This document shows positions 16,448 through 25,653 of a stretch of DNA of 37,140 nucleotides, piece by piece. Below the pieces are notes generated by a model. The model saw only the letters and a list, made by a program, of their open reading frames with translations. It had not been told where the DNA came from and searched no databases. The position numbers and the translations under genes were made by a program. The stretch is from NCBI GenBank assembly GCA_027459665.1, contig DAIDHN010000041.1, positions 1 through 37,140 on the forward strand, given 5' to 3'. The stretch comes from Chthonomonadaceae bacterium. GTDB lineage: Bacteria > Armatimonadota > Chthonomonadetes > Chthonomonadales > Chthonomonadaceae. How positions within the stretch are numbered: position 1 is the stretch's first letter; every line of letters begins with the position of its first letter.

Positions 16448-19315
16448 ATGCCAGACCTGCCCCAGCTTTCTCCCGGATTCTATCCTTTCTGGTTCTGGAA
16501 TGCCAGAATATGCCCCGAAGAAATAGAGTGGCAAATAGAGCAAATGGCGCAGCAGGGCATACGCGGCTTCTTTCTGCACCCCAGGCAGGGCCTTGAACAA
16601 CCTTATCTTTCCAGCAGTTTTTTTGAAATGGCGGGCACTGCCATTCGCGCCGCAAAGCATCGCAATATGCTGGTCTGCCTCTACGATGAGTATCCCTATC
16701 CCAGCGGTATTGCAGGAGGAGCAGTCACTCAGAACGACCCGGCACTGCTGGCTGCATCGCTCTGGCAGAAGCGCTTTACCATAGAGGCAGGGGAACATAC
16801 TGTCGTGCTGCCGCAGGGAAAAGTACTTTCTGCTCTGCTTTACCCGGTGCGCAATGGCAAAACAGACTGGATGCAGGGCAAGAGCGTGCTGGAAAGCATG
16901 GGGATGCATTTTGTTTCAGAGTCTTACAACGAAACGGGGCTGACAGCCTATACTCACAAGCGCTATTTTGCCAGCGAGCCGCACCCGGTGCTGCAGCTTG
17001 TCTGCCCGCATGAGGCTGGTGTGCTGTATGTTTCTGTGCAAACACGGGTTGCCTCGCACAAATACTGGGGAGATTTCACCGATGTGCTGCGCCCAGAAGC
17101 CGTGCGGGCATTTATCAGCCTGACGCATGAGAAATACGCCCGGCATTTTGGGCCTGAGATGGGCGGCTGCATTGCTGCAGTGTTTACCGATGAAACCACT
17201 GCTGGCTGGTCTGCTATTCTTCCCGATGCCTATGAGCAGGAGTATGGATGCAGCATGCTCCCTCTGCTGCCTGCCCTGCATGATGCCGAACATCCTGATC
17301 ATCTGCTGATAAGGCAGCGGCTGGACCGGCTGCGGCTGCTCCTTTTCTGCCGCAGTTATGAAGAGCCGCTGCAAAACTGGTGCCACGCGCACAATCTGCT
17401 CTACACAGGTGAGAAGCCTTCACTGCGCCTCAGCCAGCTTAGGTATATGGATGTGCCCGGATGCGACACCGCACACACGCGCGCTGGGGTGATGCCCGAT
17501 TTGCTGGGTGCAGAGATACGCAGCAATGCGCGGGCCGCCGCGTCTGCAGCGTTTTTCTACGGCAGGCAAAACGCATTGTGCGAGGCGTTTCACAGCATGG
17601 GCTGGGGAGCCACCCTGCAGGATGTAAAGCTGCTTTCGGAGGCGCTTATGCTGCTGGGGGTGCAGATACTCACCCCGCACGGGTTTTTCTATTCTACTCA
17701 CGGCCTACGCAAGCACGATGCCCCTCCCTCTTTCTTTTTTCAAATGCCTTCATGGCCGCTGTTTCACCACCTTACAGAACATATGGAGCGCATTGCGGCA
17801 GCATGCATGCACACGCTGCCTGTGAACCCTGTGCTGCTGTATGAGCCTTCTTCGGGGCTGCCCTCACGGCAGCAGAAAGAAACATACAGGCAGGTGATGT
17901 ATTGGCTGATGGAACATCATATTGAGTTTTTACTGGTGGATACCGACGTTTTGCAGAGTGCTGAAATCTCAGAGGGGAGAATATGCACGCGGGGTATATC
18001 TGCCGATGTGCTGATTGTACCGCCCATGCAGAGGCTGGAGGATGAACTGCAGCAGTGGCTGCAGCGGTTCACAGAATTGGGTGGCAGCGCCGTGTACCCG
18101 AACGCCGAAAACCTGGAGGAAACCCTCGCCCAGCTGCTAACGCACGCAGCCGCAGTGAAGGCGCTGGAGGGTGATGCCGCAAAGGTATGGCTCAGCCACC
18201 GCGCATCAGACGGCAGAGAACTCTATTTCCTGCTGAATACAGGCAGCAGCGCAGTGCATCTGCAGCTAAATGTGCAGCAGCATCTCGCCGAAAGTGCCTC
18301 TCCCTCAGCCCTGCGCGCTGTGCCGCACCCACAGGGCGGCTGGCAGTACACCCGCTTGCTGCAGCCTCTCGAAAGCGCTCTGCTTGCTTCTGCCCCTGCC
18401 CCGCCTGCTGTGCAGAATGCAGCCGTGCTGCAAATTGAACTGGGTGGAGATATGGAGATCGAGCCGGAACAGCCCAATCTGCTCAGGTTTTCAAACTGGG
18501 AGATGTCTCTGCTGGATGAACAGGGCGTGCAGCTGCAAACCGCGCAGGTAACTCCGGCTCCGCTGGCAAATCAGCTTGGGCAGGGCGCATTCAGGTTTGC
18601 TCCACGCACCGAAGTGAGGTTTGGACTGCAGCCTTTGCTGCACTACCCAGAAATGCAGGTACGCTACTCTGCCCGCTTTGAGGCATGCCATGCATGCCCG
18701 GTTATGCTGCTGATGGAGCCAGACTCGATTGCCGGAGACTGGAACATTCAGATCAATGGCGAGCCGCCTCTGCATGCATCTGATTTTTTGCCGGTGCATC
18801 ACCCTGTGCGCGGCACGCTGGGTGCAGACATTACATCTCTGCTGGTACAGGGCCAAAACGAAATATGCGTGCATGTACATGCAGCCAACGGCGAACAGGG
18901 GCTGCGCAACACGCTCTACCTCAGTGGCAGGTTTGCAGTACATGCGCCTTCTGCCGCACTGCTCCCGCCGGTTTCAAACGGCAAATGGGCCGACTGGGAA
19001 GGCTGCGGACTGCCCTATTATGCGGGAACTCTTGTGTGTACTACAGAATTCACTCTGCAAGAAGCGCCGGCCAAAGAAACAACACGGCTGGAATTCACTC
19101 TTGCAAAGCTGCCCGAAGGGCCAATGGAGGTTCAAATCAATGGGCAGGAATGGCGCCCTCTGCTTTGGACGCCCTATACTCTGCTGCTGCCTTCTTCTGC
19201 CCTGAAGGCAGGAAAAAACAGCCTGGCAGTGCGGGTGTATTCCGGGCTGCTGCGCGCTTTTGAGGGCGAGTGGTTCTGCACCGAAACGCATGCCACCCGC
19301 CCTATTGTTCCGTAA
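16448..19315 (+). CDS. GH106-like alpha-L-rhamnosidase-type glycoside hydrolase
   Basis: 955 residues from ATG 16448, which follows ATGAGGAC at good spacing. The N-terminal TIM-barrel part reads PGFYPFWFWNARICPEEIEW, QMAQQGIRGFFLHPRQGL and VCLYDEYPYPSGIAGG, matching the opening of the GH106 (Glyco_hydro_106) family, whose known members release L-rhamnose from pectin or plant glycosides. Later parts are a domain with VLLYEPSS...YWLMEHHIEFLLVDTDVL and C-terminal beta-sandwich segments resembling carbohydrate-binding jelly rolls (GDWNIQINGEPP, EGPMEVQINGQEWRPLLWTP). I do not see a signal peptide at this start, so the enzyme may be cytoplasmic and act on imported oligosaccharides. An ATG at 16343 adds 35 residues without a convincing export signal. 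The stop is 3 bases from the convergent hypB stop. Confidence 0.82.
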   Translation: MPDLPQLSPGFYPFWFWNARICPEEIEWQIEQMAQQGIRGFFLHPRQGLEQPYLSSSFFEMAGTAIRAAKHRNMLVCLYDEYPYPSGIAGGAVTQNDPALLAASLWQKRFTIEAGEHTVVLPQGKVLSALLYPVRNGKTDWMQGKSVLESMGMHFVSESYNETGLTAYTHKRYFASEPHPVLQLVCPHEAGVLYVSVQTRVASHKYWGDFTDVLRPEAVRAFISLTHEKYARHFGPEMGGCIAAVFTDETTAGWSAILPDAYEQEYGCSMLPLLPALHDAEHPDHLLIRQRLDRLRLLLFCRSYEEPLQNWCHAHNLLYTGEKPSLRLSQLRYMDVPGCDTAHTRAGVMPDLLGAEIRSNARAAASAAFFYGRQNALCEAFHSMGWGATLQDVKLLSEALMLLGVQILTPHGFFYSTHGLRKHDAPPSFFFQMPSWPLFHHLTEHMERIAAACMHTLPVNPVLLYEPSSGLPSRQQKETYRQVMYWLMEHHIEFLLVDTDVLQSAEISEGRICTRGISADVLIVPPMQRLEDELQQWLQRFTELGGSAVYPNAENLEETLAQLLTHAAAVKALEGDAAKVWLSHRASDGRELYFLLNTGSSAVHLQLNVQQHLAESASPSALRAVPHPQGGWQYTRLLQPLESALLASAPAPPAVQNAAVLQIELGGDMEIEPEQPNLLRFSNWEMSLLDEQGVQLQTAQVTPAPLANQLGQGAFRFAPRTEVRFGLQPLLHYPEMQVRYSARFEACHACPVMLLMEPDSIAGDWNIQINGEPPLHASDFLPVHHPVRGTLGADITSLLVQGQNEICVHVHAANGEQGLRNTLYLSGRFAVHAPSAALLPPVSNGKWADWEGCGLPYYAGTLVCTTEFTLQEAPAKETTRLEFTLAKLPEGPMEVQINGQEWRPLLWTPYTLLLPSSALKAGKNSLAVRVYSGLLRAFEGEWFCTETHATRPIVP

Positions 19316-19318
19316 TGT

Positions 19319-20014
19319 TTACGCCTGCTGCACTACTGCCCAGCCTTCGGGTACAACCTGCGTGCGAAGCCACGCATACCAGTCTGTCATGCCATGCCCA
19401 GTGCGTGCAGACACCATAATCACTTTTGTCTGCGGTGCAGTACGACGTATGTTTTGAAGCAGATTGTGCATATCGAAGTCCAAAATATGGGTCAGGTCGC
19501 ATTTGGTGACTACCACCAGTTCGGCCTGTGCAAACAGGGCGGGGTACTTGAGCGGCTTATCTTCGCCTTCGGTTATAGAGAGCATTACTACGCGCGATCT
19601 CTCACCCAGATCGAAGGCGGCAGGGCAAACCAGATTGCCTACGTTTTCTATAAATAATAGCTGCAGCCCTTCTGTGTCCATCTTCTCTACTGCTTTTGCC
19701 ACCATCTCGGCTTCCAGATGACACACTTCGCCTGTAGTAATCTGCAGTACAGGCGCGCCGCGGTTCTGCAGCCTCTCTGCATCGTTTTCAGTTTGCAGGT
19801 CGCCTGTTATGGCTCCCATTCTAATTTCCTGCCTCAGCTCGGTAAGCGTGCGTTCAAGCAGAGCGGTTTTGCCCGCGCCTGGTGAAGAAACAATGCTGAT
19901 GGCTGTCAGCCCTTTCTCCAGAAAAAACGCCCTGTTTGCATCTGCGCTGCCAGCATTGTGCTGCAGCAGCGAATGGCTCAAATCCAGTGTTTGATGTAGC
20001 AGTGTCCCTGTCAT
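19319..20014 (-). CDS. hypB: Hydrogenase nickel-insertion GTPase HypB
   Basis: SIMIBI-class GTPase that helps deliver Ni(II) to the large subunit of [NiFe] hydrogenases together with HypA. The P-loop SSPGAGKT is at residues 43-50. Then come GDLQTENDAERL, the metal-site region TTGEVCHLEAEMV, IENVGNLVCPAAFDLGE (with the switch cysteine), SITEGEDKPLKYP and VVTKCDL. 231 residues. The N-terminus lacks both a His-rich nickel store and the CxxCGC motif found in some HypB proteins, so it carries only the G-domain metal site. The start overlaps hypA by 4 bases. It is the last gene of the hyp operon. Confidence 0.96.
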   Translation of the reverse strand: MTGTLLHQTLDLSHSLLQHNAGSADANRAFFLEKGLTAISIVSSPGAGKTALLERTLTELRQEIRMGAITGDLQTENDAERLQNRGAPVLQITTGEVCHLEAEMVAKAVEKMDTEGLQLLFIENVGNLVCPAAFDLGERSRVVMLSITEGEDKPLKYPALFAQAELVVVTKCDLTHILDFDMHNLLQNIRRTAPQTKVIMVSARTGHGMTDWYAWLRTQVVPEGWAVVQQA

Positions 20015-20373
20015 GATGTCCTGTCCTCTCTTACAATCAGTTCAAGTTTTGCCAGTTCCAGTTCGCCTCCCTGCAGCAGGCTGGTGTTGCTGCCCTTACA
20101 CACAGGGCACCTTTGGCCTCGCTCCTGCGCAGCATATTCCATTCCACAGTCACGGCAGCTTAGGCGCGGTAAAACTTGTTCCAGCCTAAGTTCGGCCTGT
20201 TCAAAAACCGTGCCTGGTTTCATGGCGTCAAATGCAAACTGCAGCGCCTGCAAAGCTACCCCGCTCAACACGCCTACACGCAGTGTCAAGCCTGCAACGG
20301 CATCTGCATTACACTGCATGGCCAGTGTTTCTGCCTTGTTCATTGCCTCCGCCATCAAACCAGCTTCATGCAT
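20011..20373 (-). CDS. hypA: Hydrogenase maturation nickel metallochaperone HypA
   Basis: Nickel-binding partner of HypB, 120 residues. The preferred ATG 20373 gives the conserved N-terminus MHEAGLM, whose His2 binds nickel. GAGGGAG precedes it by about 6 bases, while the frame upstream begins with TTG and would bury His2. The zinc ribbon has two CxxC pairs, SCRDCGMEYAAQERGQRCPVC (given as CRDC and CPVC in that order). The C-terminus ELELAKLELIVRED is typical. The end of hypE overlaps slightly with the frame start at 20385, and the stop overlaps hypB as ATGA. Confidence 0.95.
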   Translation of the reverse strand: MHEAGLMAEAMNKAETLAMQCNADAVAGLTLRVGVLSGVALQALQFAFDAMKPGTVFEQAELRLEQVLPRLSCRDCGMEYAAQERGQRCPVCKGSNTSLLQGGELELAKLELIVREDRTS

Positions 20374-20384
20374 TTGGCGCTCCC

Positions 20385-21431
20385 TCAACAAATGCGCGGC
20401 AGCTGTTCACCGCTCAGCATGTAGATGTGCCGCTCTGTGCCATATTTGCTGCAGATCGAAACCCCTGCCGTCTCGCGCTTTTGCACGGTGCCCACTATTT
20501 TCGCCTCACCTGAAACCGATGCGGTGCGAATGGCTTTCAGGGCAGTTTCGGCATCTGCAGCAGGTACAAAAGCAACAAACCTGCCTTCATTAGCAATGTA
20601 CAGCGGGTCGTACCCCAGCAATTCACATGCCGCACGCACCGAAGCAGACACAGGTATCGCTTCTTCGCGCAGGTGTATGAATGTGCCCGATGCCTGTGCA
20701 ATTTCCACCAGAACGCTTGCCATGCCGCCCCTTGTCAGATCGCGCAGGCAGTGTACTTCGGCGCCGCTGTTGAGCAGTATGGTCACTGCACTGTTCAGCG
20801 GGGCGCAGTCGCTGGCGGTGTCGCAGTAGTCCAGCATATCCTCACGCGCTGCCAGTATTGCAATGCCGTGCCTGCCAATATCACCCGAAAGTATCACCGC
20901 ATCGCCGGGCTGCACGCGGTGCGGACCAATATCCACCCCGTCGCGCACTATACCTACGCCGGCAGTATTTATGTACATGCCGTCGCACCGACCACGCTCC
21001 ACTACTTTTGTATCTCCGGTCACAATGCGCACACCGGCAGTTCTGGCAGCAGTTTGCATGTCAGATACCACTGCCTGCAGATGCTCCAGCGGCAGCCCTT
21101 CTTCCAGAATCAGCCCCGCGCTAATCGCAACAGGATAGGCGCCGCTCATGCTCAGGTCGTTTACCGTGCCGTTCACAGCCAGTGAGCCAATGCTGCCCCC
21201 CTGAAAAAACAGGGGGCGCACCACATACGAATCGGTGGTGAAAGCCAGCTGAATTTTCTCTACCTGCAGCAGCGCACTGTCGTGACGGGCAGCGCCCTCC
21301 GGGTTGCCAAAAGCCGGAAGCAGAATTTCTTCTATCAGCTGCTGCATCTTGCTGCCGCCACCGCCATGGGCCATCTCTACCCTGCCGCGATTCTCGATGG
21401 GTACGGGGCACCCTGAAAGAATCCCGCTCAT
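20385..21431 (-). CDS. hypE: Hydrogenase maturation protein HypE (carbamoyl dehydratase)
   Basis: Converts the carbamoyl group transferred by HypF onto its C-terminal cysteine into a thiocyanate, the source of the cyanide ligands of the [NiFe] site. Visible are the [17 protein letters not shown]-terminal block, [16 protein letters not shown], the ATP site region [24 protein letters not shown], the [14 protein letters not shown] block and the essential C-terminus PRIC. 348 residues from ATG 21431, which overlaps the hypD stop as ATGA. The longer frame to 21467 would lie inside hypD. Confidence 0.97.
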   Translation of the reverse strand: MSGILSGCPVPIENRGRVEMAHGGGGSKMQQLIEEILLPAFGNPEGAARHDSALLQVEKIQLAFTTDSYVVRPLFFQGGSIGSLAVNGTVNDLSMSGAYPVAISAGLILEEGLPLEHLQAVVSDMQTAARTAGVRIVTGDTKVVERGRCDGMYINTAGVGIVRDGVDIGPHRVQPGDAVILSGDIGRHGIAILAAREDMLDYCDTASDCAPLNSAVTILLNSGAEVHCLRDLTRGGMASVLVEIAQASGTFIHLREEAIPVSASVRAACELLGYDPLYIANEGRFVAFVPAADAETALKAIRTASVSGEAKIVGTVQKRETAGVSICSKYGTERHIYMLSGEQLPRIC

Positions 21432-22519
21432 TTCGCACCTCTTCCATACTGGTAATATGCAGCGCATACCCCCTCGCTTGATACCATCGGCGCCCCCAGG
21501 GGATGATCAGGAGTACATTGAATTTTGTACACCGGGCAGTCTACAGGAGAAGCGCGGCCCTGCAGTATCAATCCGCTGATGCAATCGGGGCACTCTTCTG
21601 AATGAATTTCTTGCAGGCAAAACCTTTTTTCTGCGTCAAAGGCTGCGTACTCTTTCCGAATACCCAGGCCGCTCCCTGGCAGCGCGCCTATTCCGCGCCA
21701 TACCCTCTGTTCTGTTTCAAAAACCTGCTGCACCATGTAGCGCGCATGTAAGTTGCCATCCTCTTTCACTACTCGCGGGTAGGCGTTTTCCACCTCATGC
21801 CGCCCTTCTTCCAGCTGCCGCACGCACATCTGAACGCCGTACAAAATGTCTACCGGTTCAAAACCCGTTACCACAATGGGCACCTGGTATCTCTCTGCCA
21901 GCGGTTCGTACATTCTTGTGCCCATCACGGTACAAACGTGCCCCGCGGCTAATATGCCCTGCACTTTGCAGTCTGGCTCTTTTAGAAGCGCCTGCAGCAC
22001 AGGTGGCACCATTACGTGAGAAACCAGCAGAGAAAAATTCAACAATTCTCTGCGATACGCCTGTAATATGGCAAGCGCATTGGCGGGCGCTGTCGTTTCA
22101 AACCCTACTGCAAAAAACACTACTTCCCGCTGCAAATTGTTTTCTGCAATCTTCACAGCATCCAGCGGCGAATACACCACGCGCACGTCTGCACCTTCAG
22201 AGCGTGCAGCTAGCAAATCGCCTTTTGTGCCTGGCACGCGCAGCATGTCTCCAAACGAACAGAGTATAACATTGTGATCTTTGGCAAGCGCTATGGCCCT
22301 GTCAATCTTCTCTACCGGGGTAACGCACACAGGGCAGCCCGGCCCGTGCAGCAGGGTAATCTGGGGGGGCAGCAGCGCATCCAGACCATACTTTACAATG
22401 GAATGCGTCTGCCCGCCGCACACTTCCATCAGGGTCCAGTTTTTGGTAGTAGTTCGGTGCAGGGCTTCGGCAACTGCTTTTACCAGTTCCGGCTTTTGGT
22501 AAATATCCTTGTATTTCAT
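21428..22519 (-). CDS. hypD: Hydrogenase maturation protein HypD
   Basis: [4Fe-4S] protein that, with HypC, assembles the Fe(CN)2CO group of [NiFe] hydrogenases. 363 residues. Conserved cysteine blocks are present: [59 protein letters not shown] and the iron-sulfur region [21 protein letters not shown]. Both ends overlap neighbours (hypC upstream and hypE downstream), consistent with a translationally coupled operon. Confidence 0.97.
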   Translation of the reverse strand: MKYKDIYQKPELVKAVAEALHRTTTKNWTLMEVCGGQTHSIVKYGLDALLPPQITLLHGPGCPVCVTPVEKIDRAIALAKDHNVILCSFGDMLRVPGTKGDLLAARSEGADVRVVYSPLDAVKIAENNLQREVVFFAVGFETTAPANALAILQAYRRELLNFSLLVSHVMVPPVLQALLKEPDCKVQGILAAGHVCTVMGTRMYEPLAERYQVPIVVTGFEPVDILYGVQMCVRQLEEGRHEVENAYPRVVKEDGNLHARYMVQQVFETEQRVWRGIGALPGSGLGIRKEYAAFDAEKRFCLQEIHSEECPDCISGLILQGRASPVDCPVYKIQCTPDHPLGAPMVSSEGVCAAYYQYGRGAK

Positions 22520-22770
22520 TCCAGCCCCTCCTCATATTCAAACTCCACTCCTGCATGCTCAAGTTCTGCCAGACATTGTATTGCTTCTTCTTCAGGAAGA
22601 ATGCTGATGGCTACTCCAACATGTACCAGCACGTAGTCGCCAGGCACAGCCTCTGGCACGCAGCTCAGGTTCACCTCGCGCAAAACGCCGCCGAAGTCCA
22701 CAGTGCCGCTGTACATCCATTCCTGTACGGGCTTTACATCCCTAATTCTCCCAGGTACTGCCAGGCACAT
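22516..22770 (-). CDS. hypC: Hydrogenase assembly chaperone HypC
   Basis: 84-residue chaperone that binds HypD and the hydrogenase large-subunit precursor. The N-terminus MCLAVPGRI holds the essential Cys2, and [17 protein letters not shown] and [15 protein letters not shown] follow the family pattern. AAGGAG stands 6 bases before the start, inside the end of hypF (29-base overlap). The 3' end overlaps hypD by 4 bases. Confidence 0.97.
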   Translation of the reverse strand: MCLAVPGRIRDVKPVQEWMYSGTVDFGGVLREVNLSCVPEAVPGDYVLVHVGVAISILPEEEAIQCLAELEHAGVEFEYEEGLE

Positions 22771-25060
22771 GTTCTTCTCCTTTCCATAGTGCAGTCACCG
22801 CCTGCCCCAGTGCTATGCCTCCATCTCCTGCCGGTGTGTTTACAGACCAGAATGGCTCAAAGCCGGCTTGCTGCAGCAGCGCTACCGTTTTCTCCAGCAA
22901 ATACACGTTCTGAAAACAGCCGCCGCAAAGCCCTACCCGCCGCCGATTTGCGTGCAGCGCTACCTGCACAATGCCCTGCGCCAGTCCGTTGTGAAACCGT
23001 CTGGCCATGCATTCCATAGCTGCTTCTGCCTTCACATCTGCCAGCAGTTCCTGCACAAGCGGCTCCCAGTTCAGTTCAAGTATCTCTTTTTGCTCAAGAT
23101 GCATTGTATAGGCGGCAGAATCGCTGCTGCTCTCTGCCAATGCCTGCCACTCTAAGGCAGCCTGTACTTCATATTCCGCCTCCTGCCTGCCCCCTGCCAA
23201 AGCGTAGGCTGCATCAAACAGCCGACCTGCACTGTGCGTCACCGGGCAGTTGATTCCACGCTGCAGCATGGCGCGCAGCATTCCGATTTCTTTCTCTGTC
23301 AAGCCTGCAAATGGCGGCAGCCAACTCTGTTCAAATGCCTCTTCGCCTTTGCAGGCATATAGCAGACCCAGTGCAGAACGGCGGGGAGAGCGTGCAGCAG
23401 CATCGCCTCCCGGCAGCACAAACGGCCGCAGAGTCGCTATGCGATGCAAAGGCGCGTACAAACTTCCTGTAAAAAACTCTCCGCCCCATATGCTTCCATC
23501 TTCCCCCAGCCCGGTTCCATCCCATGCAATGCAGAGTGCATTTTCCTCCACCTGGTTTTCTGCCAGGCAGGCATAGGCATGCGCCATGTGGTGCTGCACT
23601 TTCTTTAGAGGCAGGCCGCATTGTTCGGCATGCCGCGTGCTGAAGTAATCGGGATGCATGTCGCAGCGCGCCATCTGCGGCCGAATGCCCAGCAAATGCT
23701 GCAGTTCTACCGCCTCCCGCCGGTAATTGCTGCCAGATGCAGCGGTTTCGAGGTCGCCCATATGCTGGCTCAAAAACGCATGCCTGCCAAAAGCCAGGCA
23801 AAAGGTGTTTTTCTGGTGCGCACCCGCAGCAAACAGTGCAGGCACTTCTGCTGGCAGCAGAACAGGCAGAGGGGCATACCCGCGCGACCTGCGCAGCACG
23901 GCAACCCCGCCCAGCACTGTTTGTACTACAGAGTCGTCTATGGGCCGTACAATAGCTCGGTTGTATACAAGAAAACAGTCTGCAATGCCCGCCAGACGCT
24001 GCAGGGCTTCCTGCACCCCTGTGCAAATTGGTTCCTCGCTCAAATTGCCGCTGGTGGCAATCATAGGCCCCAGGGGCGGTTCCATCAACAGCGCCTGCAG
24101 CGGACTTGCCGGCAGCATGATTCCCAGCCGCGATGTGCCCGGTGCAGTTTCTGGCGCAATCATGCCCGCTGTTCGCCTCTGCATCAACACAATGGGGCGT
24201 TCTACGCTTTCCAGCGCTCTCTTTTCCAGGTCGGTTATCATGCAAAGCTGTTCTGCCTGCTGCACATTCGCACACAACATGGCAAAGGGTTTGGCTTCGC
24301 GGTGCTTGCGGGCGCGCAGCTGCTGCACTGCTTTCGGCTGTGCGGCATCTGCCATCAGGTGAAAACCGCCCACGCCCTGCACTGCCGCAATATCCCCTGC
24401 CAGCAGTCTCTCCCTTGCCCGCTGCAGCGCGTCTTCCCCAGTACACAGCACAAGCCCCTGCCGATTCAGCAGCGACAGCTGCGGGCCGCATACCGGGCAT
24501 GCAGTTGGCTGCGCATGAAAACGCCTGTTGAGCGGGTTTTCATACTCTGCCAGGCAGGCGGGGCACATGGCGAAGTCGGCCATAGAGGTATTGCAGCGGT
24601 CGTAGGGCAGCCGGTAGAGTATCGAGAACCGCGGGCCGCAAAGAGTGCAGTTCAGAAACGGATAGCGGTACCTTCGGTTGGAGCGGTCGTTCATCTCCTG
24701 CAGACACTCTGTGCAGGGGGCAAGGTCAGGAAGAATCAGGGTGGAGGCAGCGCCTCTGCTGTCTGAAGCCAGTATGCGAAAGCCCTGCCCGCCCTTGCAG
24801 GCCATCCAGTTTTGCTCGATGTTTTCCAGCATGCAGTGCGGCGGCTTTTCATCTACCAGGCGCTGAACAAATATCTCCAGCAGTTCTGGTTCAGCCTCTG
24901 CTTCTATCTCTACCCCCTGGCCGCTGTTGGCTGTAAAACCGGCGATTCCCATGCTGTGGGCAAGCCTGTAAATAGCAGGCCGAAAACCAACTCCCTGCAC
25001 CACACCATTCATTCTGAGGTGCATGCGAGCCTTTTTTTGGTTTGCCAGCGCCTGTTTCAC
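22742..25060 (-). CDS. hypF: Carbamoyltransferase HypF
   Basis: Makes and transfers the carbamoyl group to HypE for cyanide-ligand synthesis. Full set of domains in 772 residues: an acylphosphatase-like domain with GVVQGVGFRPAIYRLA, two zinc-finger pairs (CTECLQEMNDR...CTLCGPRF and CPACLAEY...CPVCGPQ), a YrdC-like domain (VQGVGGFHLMADA, KHREAKPFAMLC, ATSGNLSEEPI) and the Kae1-like domain with HHMAHAYACLAE, AWDGTGLGEDG and GLCGGCFQN. The start is GTG at 25060, with GGGAG about 8 bases upstream. The ATG 12 codons later (MHLRMNG) is an alternative. First gene of the hyp operon, and divergent from the small gene at 25211. Confidence 0.96.
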   Translation of the reverse strand: MKQALANQKKARMHLRMNGVVQGVGFRPAIYRLAHSMGIAGFTANSGQGVEIEAEAEPELLEIFVQRLVDEKPPHCMLENIEQNWMACKGGQGFRILASDSRGAASTLILPDLAPCTECLQEMNDRSNRRYRYPFLNCTLCGPRFSILYRLPYDRCNTSMADFAMCPACLAEYENPLNRRFHAQPTACPVCGPQLSLLNRQGLVLCTGEDALQRARERLLAGDIAAVQGVGGFHLMADAAQPKAVQQLRARKHREAKPFAMLCANVQQAEQLCMITDLEKRALESVERPIVLMQRRTAGMIAPETAPGTSRLGIMLPASPLQALLMEPPLGPMIATSGNLSEEPICTGVQEALQRLAGIADCFLVYNRAIVRPIDDSVVQTVLGGVAVLRRSRGYAPLPVLLPAEVPALFAAGAHQKNTFCLAFGRHAFLSQHMGDLETAASGSNYRREAVELQHLLGIRPQMARCDMHPDYFSTRHAEQCGLPLKKVQHHMAHAYACLAENQVEENALCIAWDGTGLGEDGSIWGGEFFTGSLYAPLHRIATLRPFVLPGGDAAARSPRRSALGLLYACKGEEAFEQSWLPPFAGLTEKEIGMLRAMLQRGINCPVTHSAGRLFDAAYALAGGRQEAEYEVQAALEWQALAESSSDSAAYTMHLEQKEILELNWEPLVQELLADVKAEAAMECMARRFHNGLAQGIVQVALHANRRRVGLCGGCFQNVYLLEKTVALLQQAGFEPFWSVNTPAGDGGIALGQAVTALWKGEEHVPGSTWEN

Positions 25061-25210
25061 TGCCAGCTCCCTTCAAAGTGATAAGCATATCTTACGACAA
25101 TAAGCTTTTTTCTGCTATCCTCGTTACGGCGTATTTGCCCAAATAGAAACTAACATGCAAAAATATTTGTTCATAATAATACTGCAATACATACAGTACG
25201 GAGCCAACCC

Positions 25211-25447
25211 ATGAAATGGCAGTATTTAGGCAAGAATGATCTGCATGAGGGCGAAGTCGGTCAGCACGGATACACTTACCATGCCTCGCTCTGGCGTACG
25301 CCTGTTCCGGGTGGATGGCTGGTTTTGACAATGAACAGCCGCAGCAACGACCCACAGCCCATGATCTCTTTTTATCCCGATGCAGAACATTTGTGGAACC
25401 CGGACGACCAGGATGCCGCTACACTGTTGAGGCCGTCTGGCACATAG
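25211..25447 (+). CDS. Small hypothetical protein (78 residues)
   Basis: Opens with MKWQYLGKNDLHEGEVGQHG and continues YTYHASLWRTPVPGGWLVLT, then SNDPQPMISFYPDAEHLWNP. GGAG lies about 7 bases before the ATG. The composition is protein-like, without membrane segments or Cys pairs, and the phrase RTPVPGGWLVLTMN looks like a small beta-sheet protein. I do not recognise a family or function. It is divergent from hypF and followed by a strong hairpin, suggesting an independent small transcript. Confidence 0.7.
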   Translation: MKWQYLGKNDLHEGEVGQHGYTYHASLWRTPVPGGWLVLTMNSRSNDPQPMISFYPDAEHLWNPDDQDAATLLRPSGT

Positions 25448-25467
25448 GTTTAAATCTTTCTGCAAAA

Positions 25468-25498
25468 CAAACCTGCCCTGCAAAGCATGGCAGGTTTG
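25468..25498 (+). terminator. Strong hairpin after the small gene, probable terminator without a T run
   Basis: A 10-bp perfect stem CAAACCTGCC / GGCAGGTTTG with an inner TGC/GCA extension and an AAA loop, starting 21 bases after the 25447 stop. The bases that follow (AAGCTAAAAAAT) give no U tract, so it may act as a transcript-stabilising end or need a factor. Confidence 0.45.
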
Positions 25499-25561
25499 AA
25501 GCTAAAAAATTATACTGCCAGCCGCAGGCAACACACTGTGGCAGGCAGCGGGTTTGCCCTT

Positions 25562-25579
25562 GTGTGAATCTGTTCACAC
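25562..25579. promoter_or_regulatory. Perfect CRP-type palindrome upstream of the histidine kinase
   Basis: GTGTGAATCTGTTCACAC is an 18-base palindrome with a 4-base centre and contains TGTGA-N6-TCACA, the classic CRP half-site arrangement. A -10-like TACAAT lies at 25607-25612, so the site centre would be about 48 bases before the expected transcription start, close to activator spacing. A Crp/Fnr-family gene is in the same window at 27030-27722. Confidence 0.65.
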
Positions 25580-25606
25580 TCTTTCATAACATGCAAGGCA
25601 GGGTGC

Positions 25607-25612
25607 TACAAT
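25607..25612 (+). promoter_or_regulatory. Candidate -10 element of the histidine kinase gene
   Basis: TACAAT with only a poor -35 (TTCATA, 18 bases upstream), as expected of an activator-dependent promoter. It lies 41 bases before the ATG at 25654. Confidence 0.4.
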
Positions 25613-25653
25613 ATCTAAGGGTGATCTCACTCGAAGAGGATAAATAAGAGAGA

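Noticed and set aside
23621-24766. 381-codon plus-strand open frame opposite hypF
   Set aside because: Antisense to the conserved YrdC-like and zinc-finger regions of HypF, with no coding character.
25061-25210. Possible nickel-responsive riboswitch or NikR-type operator before hypF
   Set aside because: The hypF leader is only about 150 bases, AT-rich, with no multi-helix fold or clear NikR-like palindrome that I can see.
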